Origin: an uncultured Anaerococcus sp.
Lineage (GTDB): Bacteria > Bacillota > Clostridia > Tissierellales > Peptoniphilaceae
Assembly (NCBI RefSeq): GCF_943912385.1
Contig: NZ_CALTTY010000004.1
Span: forward strand, 35,512 to 99,511
Length of the DNA stretch: 64,000 bases
Direction of reading: 5' to 3'
This document shows, in pieces, positions 22,576 to 30,048 of this stretch. Position numbers and translations under genes: made by a program. Position 1 is the first letter of the stretch. Every line of letters begins with the position of its first letter. The notes under the pieces were generated by a model that was given only the letters and a program-made list of their open reading frames with translations, made no database searches and was not told the origin of the DNA.

Positions 22576-23278
22576 GTATGAGGAAGCTTTTAATCGATTG
22601 CCTGAGCGTTTCAGAAAGCCTAACAATAAAAAACTTTACTATGTCTTGTATGGATATGGTTTTGATAAGATGGAAAAGGTCCTAGAAGGTGTATCTGATA
22701 GTAGGGATATATCAAAGGCTACAGGTAAGAGTCTTGACTATCTAGGGGCAAATGTAGGCGAATTAAGGCAGGGTCAAGATGATGATAGGTATAGGCTTTT
22801 AATACAGACTAAGATTTTAGCTAACTTATCTATGGGGGATATACCTACTATCAACTATATCTTAAATACCTTGATAGGTGATAAGTATTTTGGTCTTGTA
22901 GAAGGCTTTAAGGAGCTCAATGAACCAGCAAGCTTTTTAATTGATTATGATGGTTTTACTAATCAAGACCTAGATTTTCTGATCAATAGGGTAAAGGCTG
23001 CGGGAGTAGCCTATAAGATTAGGAGGATATATAGGCAAGATTTATATACAGCCTCTGCCTCCATAGCTGGAGAGCTTATCATCATATCTGAGCCTAGTCC
23101 TGAGGATATTGAGTCCAAGCTTGAAGATAATATCAAGGCTATCGGGATTTCAGGGGAGCATATAACCATTGCTGACCCTTTTATAAACTTTGTTGAGATT
23201 AATCAAGATTTGCCTGTGAAGTCGTCTAATACTGGGACTAGTGAAGTCATTGAAATTAAAAATACGGAGGAAGTATGA
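22568..23278 (+). CDS. Baseplate periphery/tail protein (gpI- or DUF2612-like)
   Basis: 236-residue protein. S-L-D-Y-L-G-A-N-V-G-E-L-R, D-D-R-Y-R-L-L-I-Q-T-K-I and T-I-N-Y-I-L-N-T-L-I-G are characteristic of the tail proteins that follow baseplate J in contractile phages (P2 gpI, YmfQ and DUF2612 analogues). The C-terminal third is more variable. The next gene is the fibre N-terminal protein. Confidence 0.7.
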   Translation: MYKYEEAFNRLPERFRKPNNKKLYYVLYGYGFDKMEKVLEGVSDSRDISKATGKSLDYLGANVGELRQGQDDDRYRLLIQTKILANLSMGDIPTINYILNTLIGDKYFGLVEGFKELNEPASFLIDYDGFTNQDLDFLINRVKAAGVAYKIRRIYRQDLYTASASIAGELIIISEPSPEDIESKLEDNIKAIGISGEHITIADPFINFVEINQDLPVKSSNTGTSEVIEIKNTEEV

Positions 23279-23814
23279 GTGAAAAATTTTATAGTCTTGT
23301 CACCAAGTATGGACAAGCACAGATTGCTAATGCTTTAGCTTTAAGTACAAAAGTTGAGTTTGGGCAATTTGTAGTTGGTGATGGTGGGGGTGAGGTATAT
23401 GACCCTAGCGAGAATCAAATCAGCCTTAAAAATGAAGTTTGGGTTGGGAAGATTACATCTTTAACAATAGGAGAGAAAAATCCTAATGAGGTTGTAATTG
23501 AAACCTATATACCATCTGAAATTGGGGGCTTTACCATTAGGGAATTTGGTATAAAGGATAAGCACGGTAACCTCATGATTTTAGGCAAGCACCCTGAAAC
23601 CTATAAGCCTGTAGCTGCTGATGGGACTAGTAAGGATATTACAATTAGGGTGATTATATCTATATCTAATGCCGAGGAAGTTATTATCCAGATTGATCCA
23701 TCTGTGCAAGTAGCGACTAGGCAGGATTTGGCAAAGATAAAAATTGATATAGATAATTCCCTTAAGGATATAGTTACCAGGATTGAAGAAGAAGAGATAG
23801 AGATGCTGTTTTAG
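23275..23814 (+). CDS. Tail fibre/collar N-terminal protein (DUF3751)
   Basis: 179-residue protein matching the phage tail-collar fibre N-terminal family. It shows K-F-Y-S-L-V-T-K-Y-G-Q-A-Q-I-A-N-A, F-V-V-G-D-G-G-G, and E-I-G-G-F-T-I-R-E-F-G-I-K-D. It attaches fibres to the baseplate. The usual C-terminal fibre shaft is missing here, so the two following genes probably supply it as separate chains. Confidence 0.78.
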   Translation: MSEKFYSLVTKYGQAQIANALALSTKVEFGQFVVGDGGGEVYDPSENQISLKNEVWVGKITSLTIGEKNPNEVVIETYIPSEIGGFTIREFGIKDKHGNLMILGKHPETYKPVAADGTSKDITIRVIISISNAEEVIIQIDPSVQVATRQDLAKIKIDIDNSLKDIVTRIEEEEIEMLF

Positions 23815-23822
23815 GGGGATAG

Positions 23823-24440
23823 ATGAGTAAATATTTAGATATACCAGGTTTAAATTACCTGATAAAGTTGATTAAAGATAAGTTTGTACAAAAGGAAAAT
23901 GGTAAGGGTCTATCTTCTCAAGATTACACCTTGGCTGAAAAGCAAAAATTAGAGAATTTAAAGGCCTATAGTGTGGCAAGTGGTACTGATGCAGGGCTGA
24001 TGTCGACTAGTGATTTTAAAAAGCTTGCTGGTATTAGTGCTGGAGCTAATAAGAATGTCATTTCAAAGGTAAAGAGAAATGGTAGTCTAGTAAATGTTTC
24101 TAGTGAAACTGTTGATATATCAGTTCCTACTAAGGTTAGTGATTTAGTAGACGATAAGGATTTGATTTCTACTAGTCAGGTTAGGAAGTTGATTTCTGAA
24201 GCTAGTCATATGAAAAAAGAAGTAGTTGCACAAAGGCCTACAAGTGGTGAAGAAAATGTAATTTACCTAGTAGGACCTAAGGGAAGTGGAAGTGACATTT
24301 ATGAAGAATGGCTCTGGATTAATTCCAAATGGGAAAAGGTCGGTAATACTGCTACAAGTGTAGACCTGAGCGGATATATTAAAAAGTCAGATATTAGTGC
24401 AATTACTACTACTGAAATAAACCAGGCTATGGGGGTGTAG
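23823..24440 (+). CDS. Tail fibre protein
   Basis: 205-residue fibre-like protein. It begins with a short helix (I-P-G-L-N-Y-L-I-K-L-I-K-D-K-F), then a G-K-G-L-S-S-Q-D-Y-T-L-A-E-K-Q-K-L repeat also present in the next gene, then a beta-rich part. E-E-W-L-W-I-N-S-K-W-E-K-V-G-N is the common phage fibre motif in which a sheet binds next to a coiled coil. GGGGGATAG upstream supports the start. Confidence 0.65.
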   Translation: MSKYLDIPGLNYLIKLIKDKFVQKENGKGLSSQDYTLAEKQKLENLKAYSVASGTDAGLMSTSDFKKLAGISAGANKNVISKVKRNGSLVNVSSETVDISVPTKVSDLVDDKDLISTSQVRKLISEASHMKKEVVAQRPTSGEENVIYLVGPKGSGSDIYEEWLWINSKWEKVGNTATSVDLSGYIKKSDISAITTTEINQAMGV

Positions 24441-24443
24441 GTT

Positions 24444-26051
24444 ATGGCGATTAAAGTATTAGATTATAACGGCCTTAAGCAGCTGACAAGTAAGTTAAAA
24501 GACTATGTACAAAAGTCGATTAGTGGTAAGGCTAATAATAGTGATTTAACAAAGTTAATTGAGGATTTGAAAATTCAAGATACAAGAGGTGTGAATGAAA
24601 ATCCTGATTATTATATAAAAAATAAGCCTATGGAAGTTGTTAAAGAATTGAAAACTTTAAAAACTTTAGGAATAAATTCTAGCTTATCTGATGCTTTTTT
24701 ACTTACGATGTTTCCATGGAGGAATAACTCAGCGGGTTATCCTGTACAAATGGCATTTAGATTAAATTCAGATGAAATATACACCCGTATAGGGATAAGT
24801 GATACTGATTGGGGAAAGTGGAGGAAGATTTTAGATGATACTGACCTTAAAACTAAGTTATCACAACTAAGTGAGGACTCTAAACATAGAACAGTTACCG
24901 ACGCTGAAAAATCCAAGTGGAATGCCAAGGCGGAGAAGTCTTATGTGGATAGTGCTAAAACTAGCGTTGAAAAGAATACTAAGACCTTGACTGATGCTTT
25001 GGCTAAGGATTTAAAGGAAAAAGTCGATAGTATAAATGCAACCAAGGCGGATAAGACTGCTTTAAATAATTATGTTAAAAAAGTTAGTGGGAAGGGGCTT
25101 TCTACTAATGATTTTACTAATGCTTATAAGTCTAATATTGATAAAAATCTAAGAGATGATGCACAGGTTATGAGGCTTGCCCTTAAGGTGGCTAGGAGGG
25201 ATACTCTATTTCAGTCTAATGAATTATACAAAGACCTAAACAATTATTACGGGACCTCCATATCATCATCTATTAGGACACTAGACCAGTTTCAGAAGTC
25301 CCCTACTGCTATGGGTCAGCTACTTAATAATGAGGTGGCTAAGAGGGAAATGAATGGAGATTTGGCATATTCAAGGGCTATATTTGAAGCTTGTATGCCT
25401 TATTTTAAAGATAGAAATAAGACTGATGAATTAAGGCCATATTTAAAAAATGATTTCACTTTTAAGGCTATAGTAACAAGCCCTAAGTCTTTGAAGACAA
25501 TTATAAGCGATGACGCGTTATTAAAGTTAAATTTTGAAGATTCTATGACTGGCTATAGAACGATTCAAGCATGTCCATATATTCATCACGGAAGTCTTTA
25601 TTATGAAAATGAAGGGGATATTGTTAATGGCTTCCTTACTAATGAAGATTTTCGTTACAAAGAAGTTCTTTGGAGCTCTAAGAAGATGCTTGTTTTAGGG
25701 TTTCAGGCAGTTAGCAGTTATTACTACGAAAGAAATAGACCGAGTGGAGTGCTTGTAAATATAAGAGATAGGTCAGGCACATCAAAGGATATAGATAATG
25801 AAGATGATTTCTTTCTGAAGACTGAATGGAAAGCACAAGAAGCTAATAAAAAGTTGTTATTTGCTACTGCTGTTAAGGATGACGGAAAATTTAACGACTA
25901 TAAAGAGAAAGATAAGTTTTTAAATATTGTATATAAATATGGATATATTCAGTGTGATGGAGTGAATCCGAATATACCTAAAAAACTAAGTTTCTCATTA
26001 TTGTTTCTTGATTTAATGGAGATAGAGCAAGACCTAGCAAGGGGGTTATAA
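24444..26051 (+). CDS. Receptor-binding tail fibre protein
   Basis: 535-residue protein starting like the preceding fibre (I-K-V-L-D-Y-N-G-L-K-Q-L). Residues about 70-135 resemble a pyocin-knob-type fibre domain (F-P-W-R-N-N-S-A-G-Y-P-V-Q then I-S-D-T-D-W-G-K-W-R-K). A coiled shaft with K-V-S-G-K-G-L-S-T-N-D-F-T follows. The last 270 residues look globular and unlike the usual collagen-like shafts. They are probably the host-recognition part, and I do not recognise a known fold there. Confidence 0.65.
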   Translation: MAIKVLDYNGLKQLTSKLKDYVQKSISGKANNSDLTKLIEDLKIQDTRGVNENPDYYIKNKPMEVVKELKTLKTLGINSSLSDAFLLTMFPWRNNSAGYPVQMAFRLNSDEIYTRIGISDTDWGKWRKILDDTDLKTKLSQLSEDSKHRTVTDAEKSKWNAKAEKSYVDSAKTSVEKNTKTLTDALAKDLKEKVDSINATKADKTALNNYVKKVSGKGLSTNDFTNAYKSNIDKNLRDDAQVMRLALKVARRDTLFQSNELYKDLNNYYGTSISSSIRTLDQFQKSPTAMGQLLNNEVAKREMNGDLAYSRAIFEACMPYFKDRNKTDELRPYLKNDFTFKAIVTSPKSLKTIISDDALLKLNFEDSMTGYRTIQACPYIHHGSLYYENEGDIVNGFLTNEDFRYKEVLWSSKKMLVLGFQAVSSYYYERNRPSGVLVNIRDRSGTSKDIDNEDDFFLKTEWKAQEANKKLLFATAVKDDGKFNDYKEKDKFLNIVYKYGYIQCDGVNPNIPKKLSFSLLFLDLMEIEQDLARGL

Positions 26052-26333
26052 ATGTTTTTATACTATGATGTAATCGACGACAAAAAAGTAATATCAGTAG
26101 TAAGCGAAACTAAACTTGACTACCTAGGGAATAATTTCATAGAAAAGGAAGAAGTCCCTGAGGGTAGGCTTTTATACCTTGATGATGAGGATAATATCCT
26201 AGTCGAGGAGGAAACCCCTTCTAATCTGGAAGAAAAAATCGAGTATTTGGAGCGTGAGCTTAAGAAATATAAGGCCAAGCAAGATGAGATTGATAAGGAT
26301 TTAGATATACTTGCAGGAGGTAGTGATGAGTAG
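26052..26333 (+). CDS. Small fibre-associated protein with C-terminal coiled coil
   Basis: 93-residue protein that starts directly after the fibre stop codon. The N-terminal half is beta-like (F-L-Y-Y-D-V-I-D-D-K-K-V). The last 40 residues form a charged coiled coil (L-E-E-K-I-E-Y-L-E-R-E-L-K-K). Similar short proteins follow fibre genes in many Firmicutes phages; role unproven. Confidence 0.6.
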   Translation: MFLYYDVIDDKKVISVVSETKLDYLGNNFIEKEEVPEGRLLYLDDEDNILVEEETPSNLEEKIEYLERELKKYKAKQDEIDKDLDILAGGSDE

Positions 26334-26778
26334 GAGAGAAAAGCTATTAAGCTTAAGAAAAGAGATTGAAGCGACTACCAGGGCTACAAGGAAGCTTGTA
26401 ATGGTATCAGATATTAATGAGGAAGACTATAAAGACCTTATAGACCTATACCCTAAGTGGGAGGTGGGGATTGAGATTAAGCCTACTGATCCACCTTATA
26501 GCTACGAGGGTAGCTTGTATAGGGTAGTCCAAGGGCATAAAACACAGGGAGACTGGACACCTGACAAGGTGGCAAGTCTTTTTACCAAGGTTGAGCCTAA
26601 GAAAGATAAGGAGGGGGCAGAAATTGTTCCTAACTTTAAGAAACCTTTAGGGGGTCATGATGCTTATAAGAAGGGAGATAAGGTAGTATTTGAGGGTAAG
26701 GTCTATGAGTCTTTGATAGATAATAATGTTTATTCTCCAAGTGAGTATGCCCAAGGATGGAAAGAAGTAGAAGTTTAG
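26326..26778 (+). CDS. Tail protein with two chitin-binding-like (CBM5/12-type) repeats
   Basis: 150-residue protein. After a helical N-terminus, two aromatic-rich modules occur. The first is Y-P-K-W-E-V-G-I-E-I with Y-E-G-S-L-Y-R-V-V-Q-G-H and D-W-T-P-D. The second is A-Y-K-K-G-D-K-V-V-F-E-G-K-V-Y-E-S with P-S-E-Y-A-Q-G-W. This is the carbohydrate-binding module 5/12 pattern, so binding to cell-wall glycans is likely. I chose ATG 26326 (GGAGG upstream) over TTG 26311. The start overlaps the previous stop. Confidence 0.7.
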   Translation: MSRREKLLSLRKEIEATTRATRKLVMVSDINEEDYKDLIDLYPKWEVGIEIKPTDPPYSYEGSLYRVVQGHKTQGDWTPDKVASLFTKVEPKKDKEGAEIVPNFKKPLGGHDAYKKGDKVVFEGKVYESLIDNNVYSPSEYAQGWKEVEV

Positions 26779-26809
26779 AGTAGTTGGAATGTAGGAAGGT
26801 GAGTAAATT

Positions 26810-27283
26810 GTGAACTTTAATAGCGTAGGTGAATTTATAGGCAATCAAGGAATGGCAATAACAATAAGTGCAATTGTTATTTTGCTTTTTTGGCATTTTG
26901 GCAGGGTTAGCCTGGACCAGTATAAGAAGCAGAAAGACCTTGATCGTGATAATTTAAAGGCAGACAAGGAGTTAGAAAGAGAGGAAAAGAGAGAAGATAG
27001 GGCTATACAAAGGCAACAGATGGAGTCTTTAATTGAGATTTCCTCTAGGTCTAGCCAAGCTTTGGATGATTTTAGAAGGGCTTTAGAGGATAGTGATAGA
27101 CTTATATCCAAGCACGATGCGTCGGCTAATCAAAAGTTTGAGAACATAGATTGTCGCTTTGATAGTGTGGATAATCAATTAGATGCTCTTAAAAGTCAGG
27201 TTGAAGACCTTGCTCCAAAAGTGATGGTCGATGAAGTAAAGGACAGTATTGAAGGGATTAGAAATTCCTTAAAAAAAGACTAA
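26810..27283 (+). CDS. Phage membrane protein with long coiled coil (holin-like/BhlA-like)
   Basis: 157-residue protein with one N-terminal transmembrane segment (about residues 14-31, A-I-T-I-S-A-I-V-I-L-L-F) and then a long charged coiled coil. Start is GTG 26810 with GGAAGGTGAG upstream. The position between the last tail gene and endolysin, and the single span, resemble BhlA/XhlA-type lysis proteins. A terminator follows immediately. Confidence 0.6.
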   Translation: MNFNSVGEFIGNQGMAITISAIVILLFWHFGRVSLDQYKKQKDLDRDNLKADKELEREEKREDRAIQRQQMESLIEISSRSSQALDDFRRALEDSDRLISKHDASANQKFENIDCRFDSVDNQLDALKSQVEDLAPKVMVDEVKDSIEGIRNSLKKD

Positions 27284-27311
27284 GGGGACTTGAAATATAG
27301 TCCCTTTTTTG
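27284..27311 (+). terminator. Terminator before the endolysin gene
   Basis: A GGGGACT / AGTCCC-type stem around an A/T-rich loop is followed by six T, just after the coiled-coil membrane protein gene. Two ACAAGTGTT direct repeats (27361 and 27376, 15-bp period) lie between this hairpin and the endolysin ribosome binding site. Confidence 0.7.
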
Positions 27312-27421
27312 ATGCACAAGGTTTTGGTTTGTCTTCACAAGGATGTTCATAAGACTTTGTACAAGTGTTGAAATTACAAGTGTTTGATTTGCACACGTAT
27401 ATGCACATGAAAGGAGAAATC

Positions 27422-28189
27422 ATGGGAAATATTAAAAAATCAATTAAATGGATGGAAGACCATCATAGGCACAAAGGAAACTATCCTTATAGCATGGTTA
27501 GGAGATATGGCAATCCTGGATTTGATTGTTCCTCTGCTGTTTTTTATGCTTTAATAGCGGGTGGATTTTTGCCTAAATCAGCCTTTATAGGTAACACCGA
27601 AACACTGTTTGCTCTTGCTAGAGAGGGTAAGGTTTTAAAGGAAATTTATTCTTATGATGAAGTTCAACCTGGGGATATCTTTATCCGTGGTGGTGAAGGT
27701 ACGAGTCTAGGGGCTAGAGGACATACGGGGATGTTCTATAAGAAGGATGGTATTATTCACTCCAACTACTCTAATAACGGCATTAGCAGGAATGACTTAT
27801 CAAGCTATTTAACCGATTTTATAGACAGGAAAAGGTCGAGGAATGAAAGATATTTTAGACCTATACCACAATATGGAGCTAAGACCACTAAGAAAAAGAC
27901 CAGGGCCAAGAAGAAAAGTGTTAGCCCTAGTGTGGTTGCTGGGGCTAGGAAGGTAAAAAATGAAAATTGGCATGGCTATACTACTGCTTACTGTAATGTC
28001 AGGAGTGGCCCTTCTACTAAGAATGCTATAGTAGCCCAGTATGCACCTAGACAAGTAATTAATTATGACCAGGTCTGGGAGGGAAACGGTTACCGTTGGA
28101 TTTCATATATCGGGGCTAGTTCAGGTAAAAGAAGATGGGTAGCCTATAGGCGTACAAATGGAAATACTAGAAGTTGGATAAAATTTTAG
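27422..28189 (+). CDS. Endolysin: peptidoglycan amidohydrolase (Amidase_5/NlpC-like) with SH3b domain
   Basis: 255-residue endolysin. The N-terminal catalytic domain (about residues 1-150) has the phage amidase/NlpC-P60-like active-site Cys in F-D-C-S-S-A-V near residue 35 and a His in R-G-H-T-G-M-F near residue 101. A Lys/Arg-rich linker (about 155-175) joins it to a C-terminal SH3b cell-wall-binding domain (Y-C-N-V-R-S-G-P-S-T). I chose ATG 27422 because of AAAGGAGAAATC upstream. It releases progeny together with the adjacent holin. Confidence 0.85.
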   Translation: MGNIKKSIKWMEDHHRHKGNYPYSMVRRYGNPGFDCSSAVFYALIAGGFLPKSAFIGNTETLFALAREGKVLKEIYSYDEVQPGDIFIRGGEGTSLGARGHTGMFYKKDGIIHSNYSNNGISRNDLSSYLTDFIDRKRSRNERYFRPIPQYGAKTTKKKTRAKKKSVSPSVVAGARKVKNENWHGYTTAYCNVRSGPSTKNAIVAQYAPRQVINYDQVWEGNGYRWISYIGASSGKRRWVAYRRTNGNTRSWIKF

Positions 28190-28198
28190 GAGGATAAA

Positions 28199-28588
28199 AT
28201 GAGAGATTCAATTTTAATTTTAATTAGTGTAATTAGCTTGATTGCAGTTTTAACCTTGATTAGTGAGGGCATTAAGCTTGCTAGGGCTAGTGTTGAAAAG
28301 GAAGAGGACGTAAGGAAAAGATATATCTTTAATCACGTGCTGGATTTGGCAGAAACTATAGTAGCTAGCCTTAATCAAACCATGGTCGAGCCTTTGAAAG
28401 ATAGCGAAGAGCTAACCTTTGATAAAAAGGCACAGAAAGAGGCTTTGAAAAAGGCTAAGGCAAGGATTAAGAATAATTTAGATGACAAGAGTAAAGAGCT
28501 TCTTGGAGAGTATCTGGGAGACCCTAGAAAAATTGACAGCTTTATAGAAGATACTGTAGAAGCCAAGGTACATGAGGCTAAGAAGTAA
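28199..28588 (+). CDS. Holin, LL-H family
   Basis: 129-residue protein with one N-terminal membrane segment (about residues 4-23, I-L-I-L-I-S-V-I-S-L-I) and a charged helical remainder with V-A-S-L-N-Q-T-M-V-E-P-L-K, typical of the phage LL-H holin family. It starts 10 bases after the endolysin with an AGGAGG site. It is the last gene of the late operon. Confidence 0.8.
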   Translation: MRDSILILISVISLIAVLTLISEGIKLARASVEKEEDVRKRYIFNHVLDLAETIVASLNQTMVEPLKDSEELTFDKKAQKEALKKAKARIKNNLDDKSKELLGEYLGDPRKIDSFIEDTVEAKVHEAKK

Positions 28589-28593
28589 AAGAG

Positions 28594-28767
28594 TATAATA
28601 TAAGTAAGAATGTTACTAGTAAGAAGTTGCTACTAGAAAATAGTATTTTCAAAAATCTAGAAAAAAGTTTTATTGGGTCGAGACCCAAGACAGTACAAAT
28701 ATTTTATAGAAACGAGGTATCTCCGAAATTCTCACAAAACCTGCCTGTACTGGGGCAGGTCTTTTTT
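28594..28767 (+). ncRNA. Candidate structured RNA ending in an intrinsic terminator
   Basis: A stretch without ORFs after the holin gene starts with TATAAT (28594-28599). It contains hairpin CTAGTA/TACTAG (28616-28636), the perfect stem TTGGGTC-GA-GACCCAA (28673-28688), and a final terminator ACCTGCC-tgtactg-GGCAGGT followed by T8 (28739-28767). The seven-base loop of that terminator is exactly complementary to CAGTACA at 28691-28697, so a pseudoknot or an alternative antiterminator can form. Function unknown. Confidence 0.5.
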
Positions 28768-28807
28768 TATGCTTATTTTTAAAAGTTTACTATATATAAG
28801 CGTTATG

Positions 28808-28845
28808 AGTCATATTGTAGGGGTGTAATTGTATGACTAGTCTTT
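28808..28845 (+). terminator. Hairpin with T run
   Basis: AGTCATA pairs with TATGACT across a 17-base loop and is followed by AGTCTTTTT. It may be a second terminator or part of a small RNA. Confidence 0.35.
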
Positions 28846-28950
28846 TTAAAGGGCTTAAAACGTAAAATATGAAGCTTTGGCTTGTTTTCAATGTTTATTC
28901 TTTTATGTTTATTGATATTTTTATATATTTTGGGTTTAGATAGGAAATAC

Positions 28951-28979
28951 TTGCAAATATATAACACTAGTGTTATAAT
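28951..28979 (+). promoter_or_regulatory. Promoter with 18-bp palindromic operator
   Basis: TTGCAA (28951-28956), a 17-base spacer and TATAAT (28974-28979). A perfect 18-bp palindrome, TATAACAC-TA-GTGTTATA (28960-28977), fills the spacer and overlaps the -10, a classic repressor site. It drives the acidic protein gene at 29027. Confidence 0.75.
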
Positions 28980-29026
28980 ATAATTAAGATAAAGACAGAG
29001 TAAATAAAAATTTAAAGGAGATAAAA

Positions 29027-29230
29027 ATGAAAAAGAATTTAACTATGGAAAACTTAAATGCAACTTACTTTGATGGAGATATGAATCAATACACCTTAGA
29101 GTTTTTCGACGGCACCTTAGTAGATGTAGATGCAAGTATCTATGATGGAAAAGAAGTAGACGAATATTTCTTTGATGATGAAGAAAATTTCAGACTAGCT
29201 ATAGAAGAAGGCGAAGTTAGAGAAGATTAA
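29027..29230 (+). CDS. Small highly acidic phage protein (possible DNA-mimic/moron)
   Basis: 67-residue protein with 20 Asp/Glu against 5 Lys/Arg, many aromatics (Y-F-D-G-D, E-F-F-D-G, E-Y-F-F-D-D) and no membrane segment. It has its own promoter with a perfect palindromic operator, an AAAGGAG ribosome binding site and its own terminator. It is thus an autonomous unit at the prophage end. Such acidic orphans are often anti-defence or immunity factors; that role here is only inference. No family recognised. Confidence 0.6.
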   Translation: MKKNLTMENLNATYFDGDMNQYTLEFFDGTLVDVDASIYDGKEVDEYFFDDEENFRLAIEEGEVRED

Positions 29231-29233
29231 TAA

Positions 29234-29258
29234 TAGCCCCTGAATAGGGGCTAGTCTT
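29234..29258 (+). terminator. Terminator after the acidic gene
   Basis: Perfect stem TAGCCCC / GGGGCTA with 6-base loop, followed by GTCTTT. Confidence 0.55.
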
Positions 29259-29279
29259 TATAAGATAAGGAGATATAGG

Positions 29280-29480
29280 TTGACTGAAAAAAAGACAAGC
29301 GATGCACAGGTCAAGGCTAGTAGAAGATGGGAAAAAAATAATCCTGAAAGGGCAAAGTATATAAGAAATCGAAGCGTGGCCAAGACCTTTGTAAGACATT
29401 GGGCAAATGATGACGATATAGAGGAGCTTTTAGAAATTTATAAGAATGAAAATCCTAATAGTAAAAAAGAAGAGGGCTAA
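29280..29480 (+). CDS. Small phage protein (TSDAQ family)
   Basis: 66-residue basic helical protein beginning with K-K-T-S-D-A-Q-V-K-A-S-R-R-W-E-K, a start I associate with small proteins frequent in phages and other mobile elements, and continuing A-K-T-F-V-R-H-W-A and E-E-L-L-E-I-Y. Function unknown. Start is TTG 29280 with AAGGAGATATAGG upstream. Last prophage gene before the right end. Confidence 0.6.
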   Translation: MTEKKTSDAQVKASRRWEKNNPERAKYIRNRSVAKTFVRHWANDDDIEELLEIYKNENPNSKKEEG

Positions 29481-29496
29481 AATCCCCCTCTCTTTA
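29471..29496 (+). terminator. Terminator at last prophage gene
   Basis: AGAGGG / CCCTCT stem overlapping the stop codon region and followed by CTTT. Confidence 0.5.
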
Positions 29497-29499
29497 AAT

Positions 29500-29520
29500 T
29501 GTTACCAACCTGTTACCAAC
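29500..29520 (+). repeat. Tandem TGTTACCAAC repeats, candidate integrase arm sites
   Basis: TGTTACCAAC occurs twice with one base between (29500-29509 and 29511-29520), an 11-bp period, just before the prophage/chromosome transition. Short direct repeats of this kind near attachment sites are typical arm-type binding sites of tyrosine integrases; assignment here is inference. Confidence 0.45.
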
Positions 29521-29564
29521 GGATATTGCTTTTAAGATTTTTTCATTACCTGTTATTTTTGATA

Positions 29565-29613
29565 GTGCGGGTAAGTCTATATATAAAGAAGGCAATGTTC
29601 CTTTATCCCGCAC
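29565..29613 (+). other. Stem-loop at probable attR
   Basis: GTGCGGG (29565-29571) pairs with CCCGCAC (29607-29613). Directly inside it ATAAAG pairs with CTTTAT, leaving an 11-base bulge on the 5' side. The 3' side ends in CACCA, but no T-arm is present, so it is not an intact tRNA or tmRNA end. It may be a remnant of the integration target. Confidence 0.35.
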
Positions 29614-29626
29614 CAGTTAATTTAAG

Positions 29627-29656
29627 AGAACGTTGAAATATCAGCGTTCTTTTTTT
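29627..29656 (+). terminator. Intrinsic terminator at the chromosomal junction
   Basis: AGAACG / CGTTCT stem, 12-base loop, seven T. It is probably the terminator of the chromosomal gene that hosts the integration site. The AT-rich 29,657-30,000 stretch that follows holds no ORF or clear RNA. Confidence 0.6.
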
Positions 29657-30048
29657 GTAGAAAATTTTAGATGAAAGAAGTTAATTCTCTATATTTGTAC
29701 TCTTAATAAATTTTGAGCCCAGGTTTTAAGTATAGATCAGGTCGATACTTACTTCTTACCCTATAAATTTTCTAAGAAAATTAAATTTGCTTAACTTTTT
29801 ATCTAAAGTTAATTCTATTTTCAAAGTCTTGATTTCTTTCTATGATTATTTTAAGCCTTTATTTGACAAGATGATTAAGTTTCTAAGTGAAAGGAAATTC
29901 AACCTAGGTATTAGATAATAACTTGTAAGATAAATTTTTCAAAAAAGTTTATACTTTTATTTTTAAATTCTTATAATTTCTCTTTATAAGCTATCAAACT
30001 TTACTTAAATATGATAAAATGATTACAAGATTTTTATTTGGAGTTATT

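Larger units (their letters stand above)
1..29615. mobile_element. Prophage with contractile tail (right part; left end outside window)
   Basis: An uninterrupted series of phage genes runs in canonical order: early genes, late regulator, small and large terminase, portal, head, neck, sheath, tube, chaperones, tape measure, baseplate J, fibres, endolysin, holin. Sheath and baseplate genes indicate a myovirus-type particle. All structural genes appear intact, with no frameshift apart from the programmed one. Integrase and lysogeny control genes are not in the window. The right boundary is placed near 29,500-29,615, after the last phage-type gene and around two 10-bp direct repeats; the exact attR core cannot be defined without the left end. 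Confidence 0.93.

Noticed and set aside
29565..29615. tRNA or tmRNA 3' end at the prophage right boundary
   Set aside because: Although it ends in CACCA and has a 7-bp closing stem, it lacks a T arm and anticodon arm. Only a stem-loop is reported.
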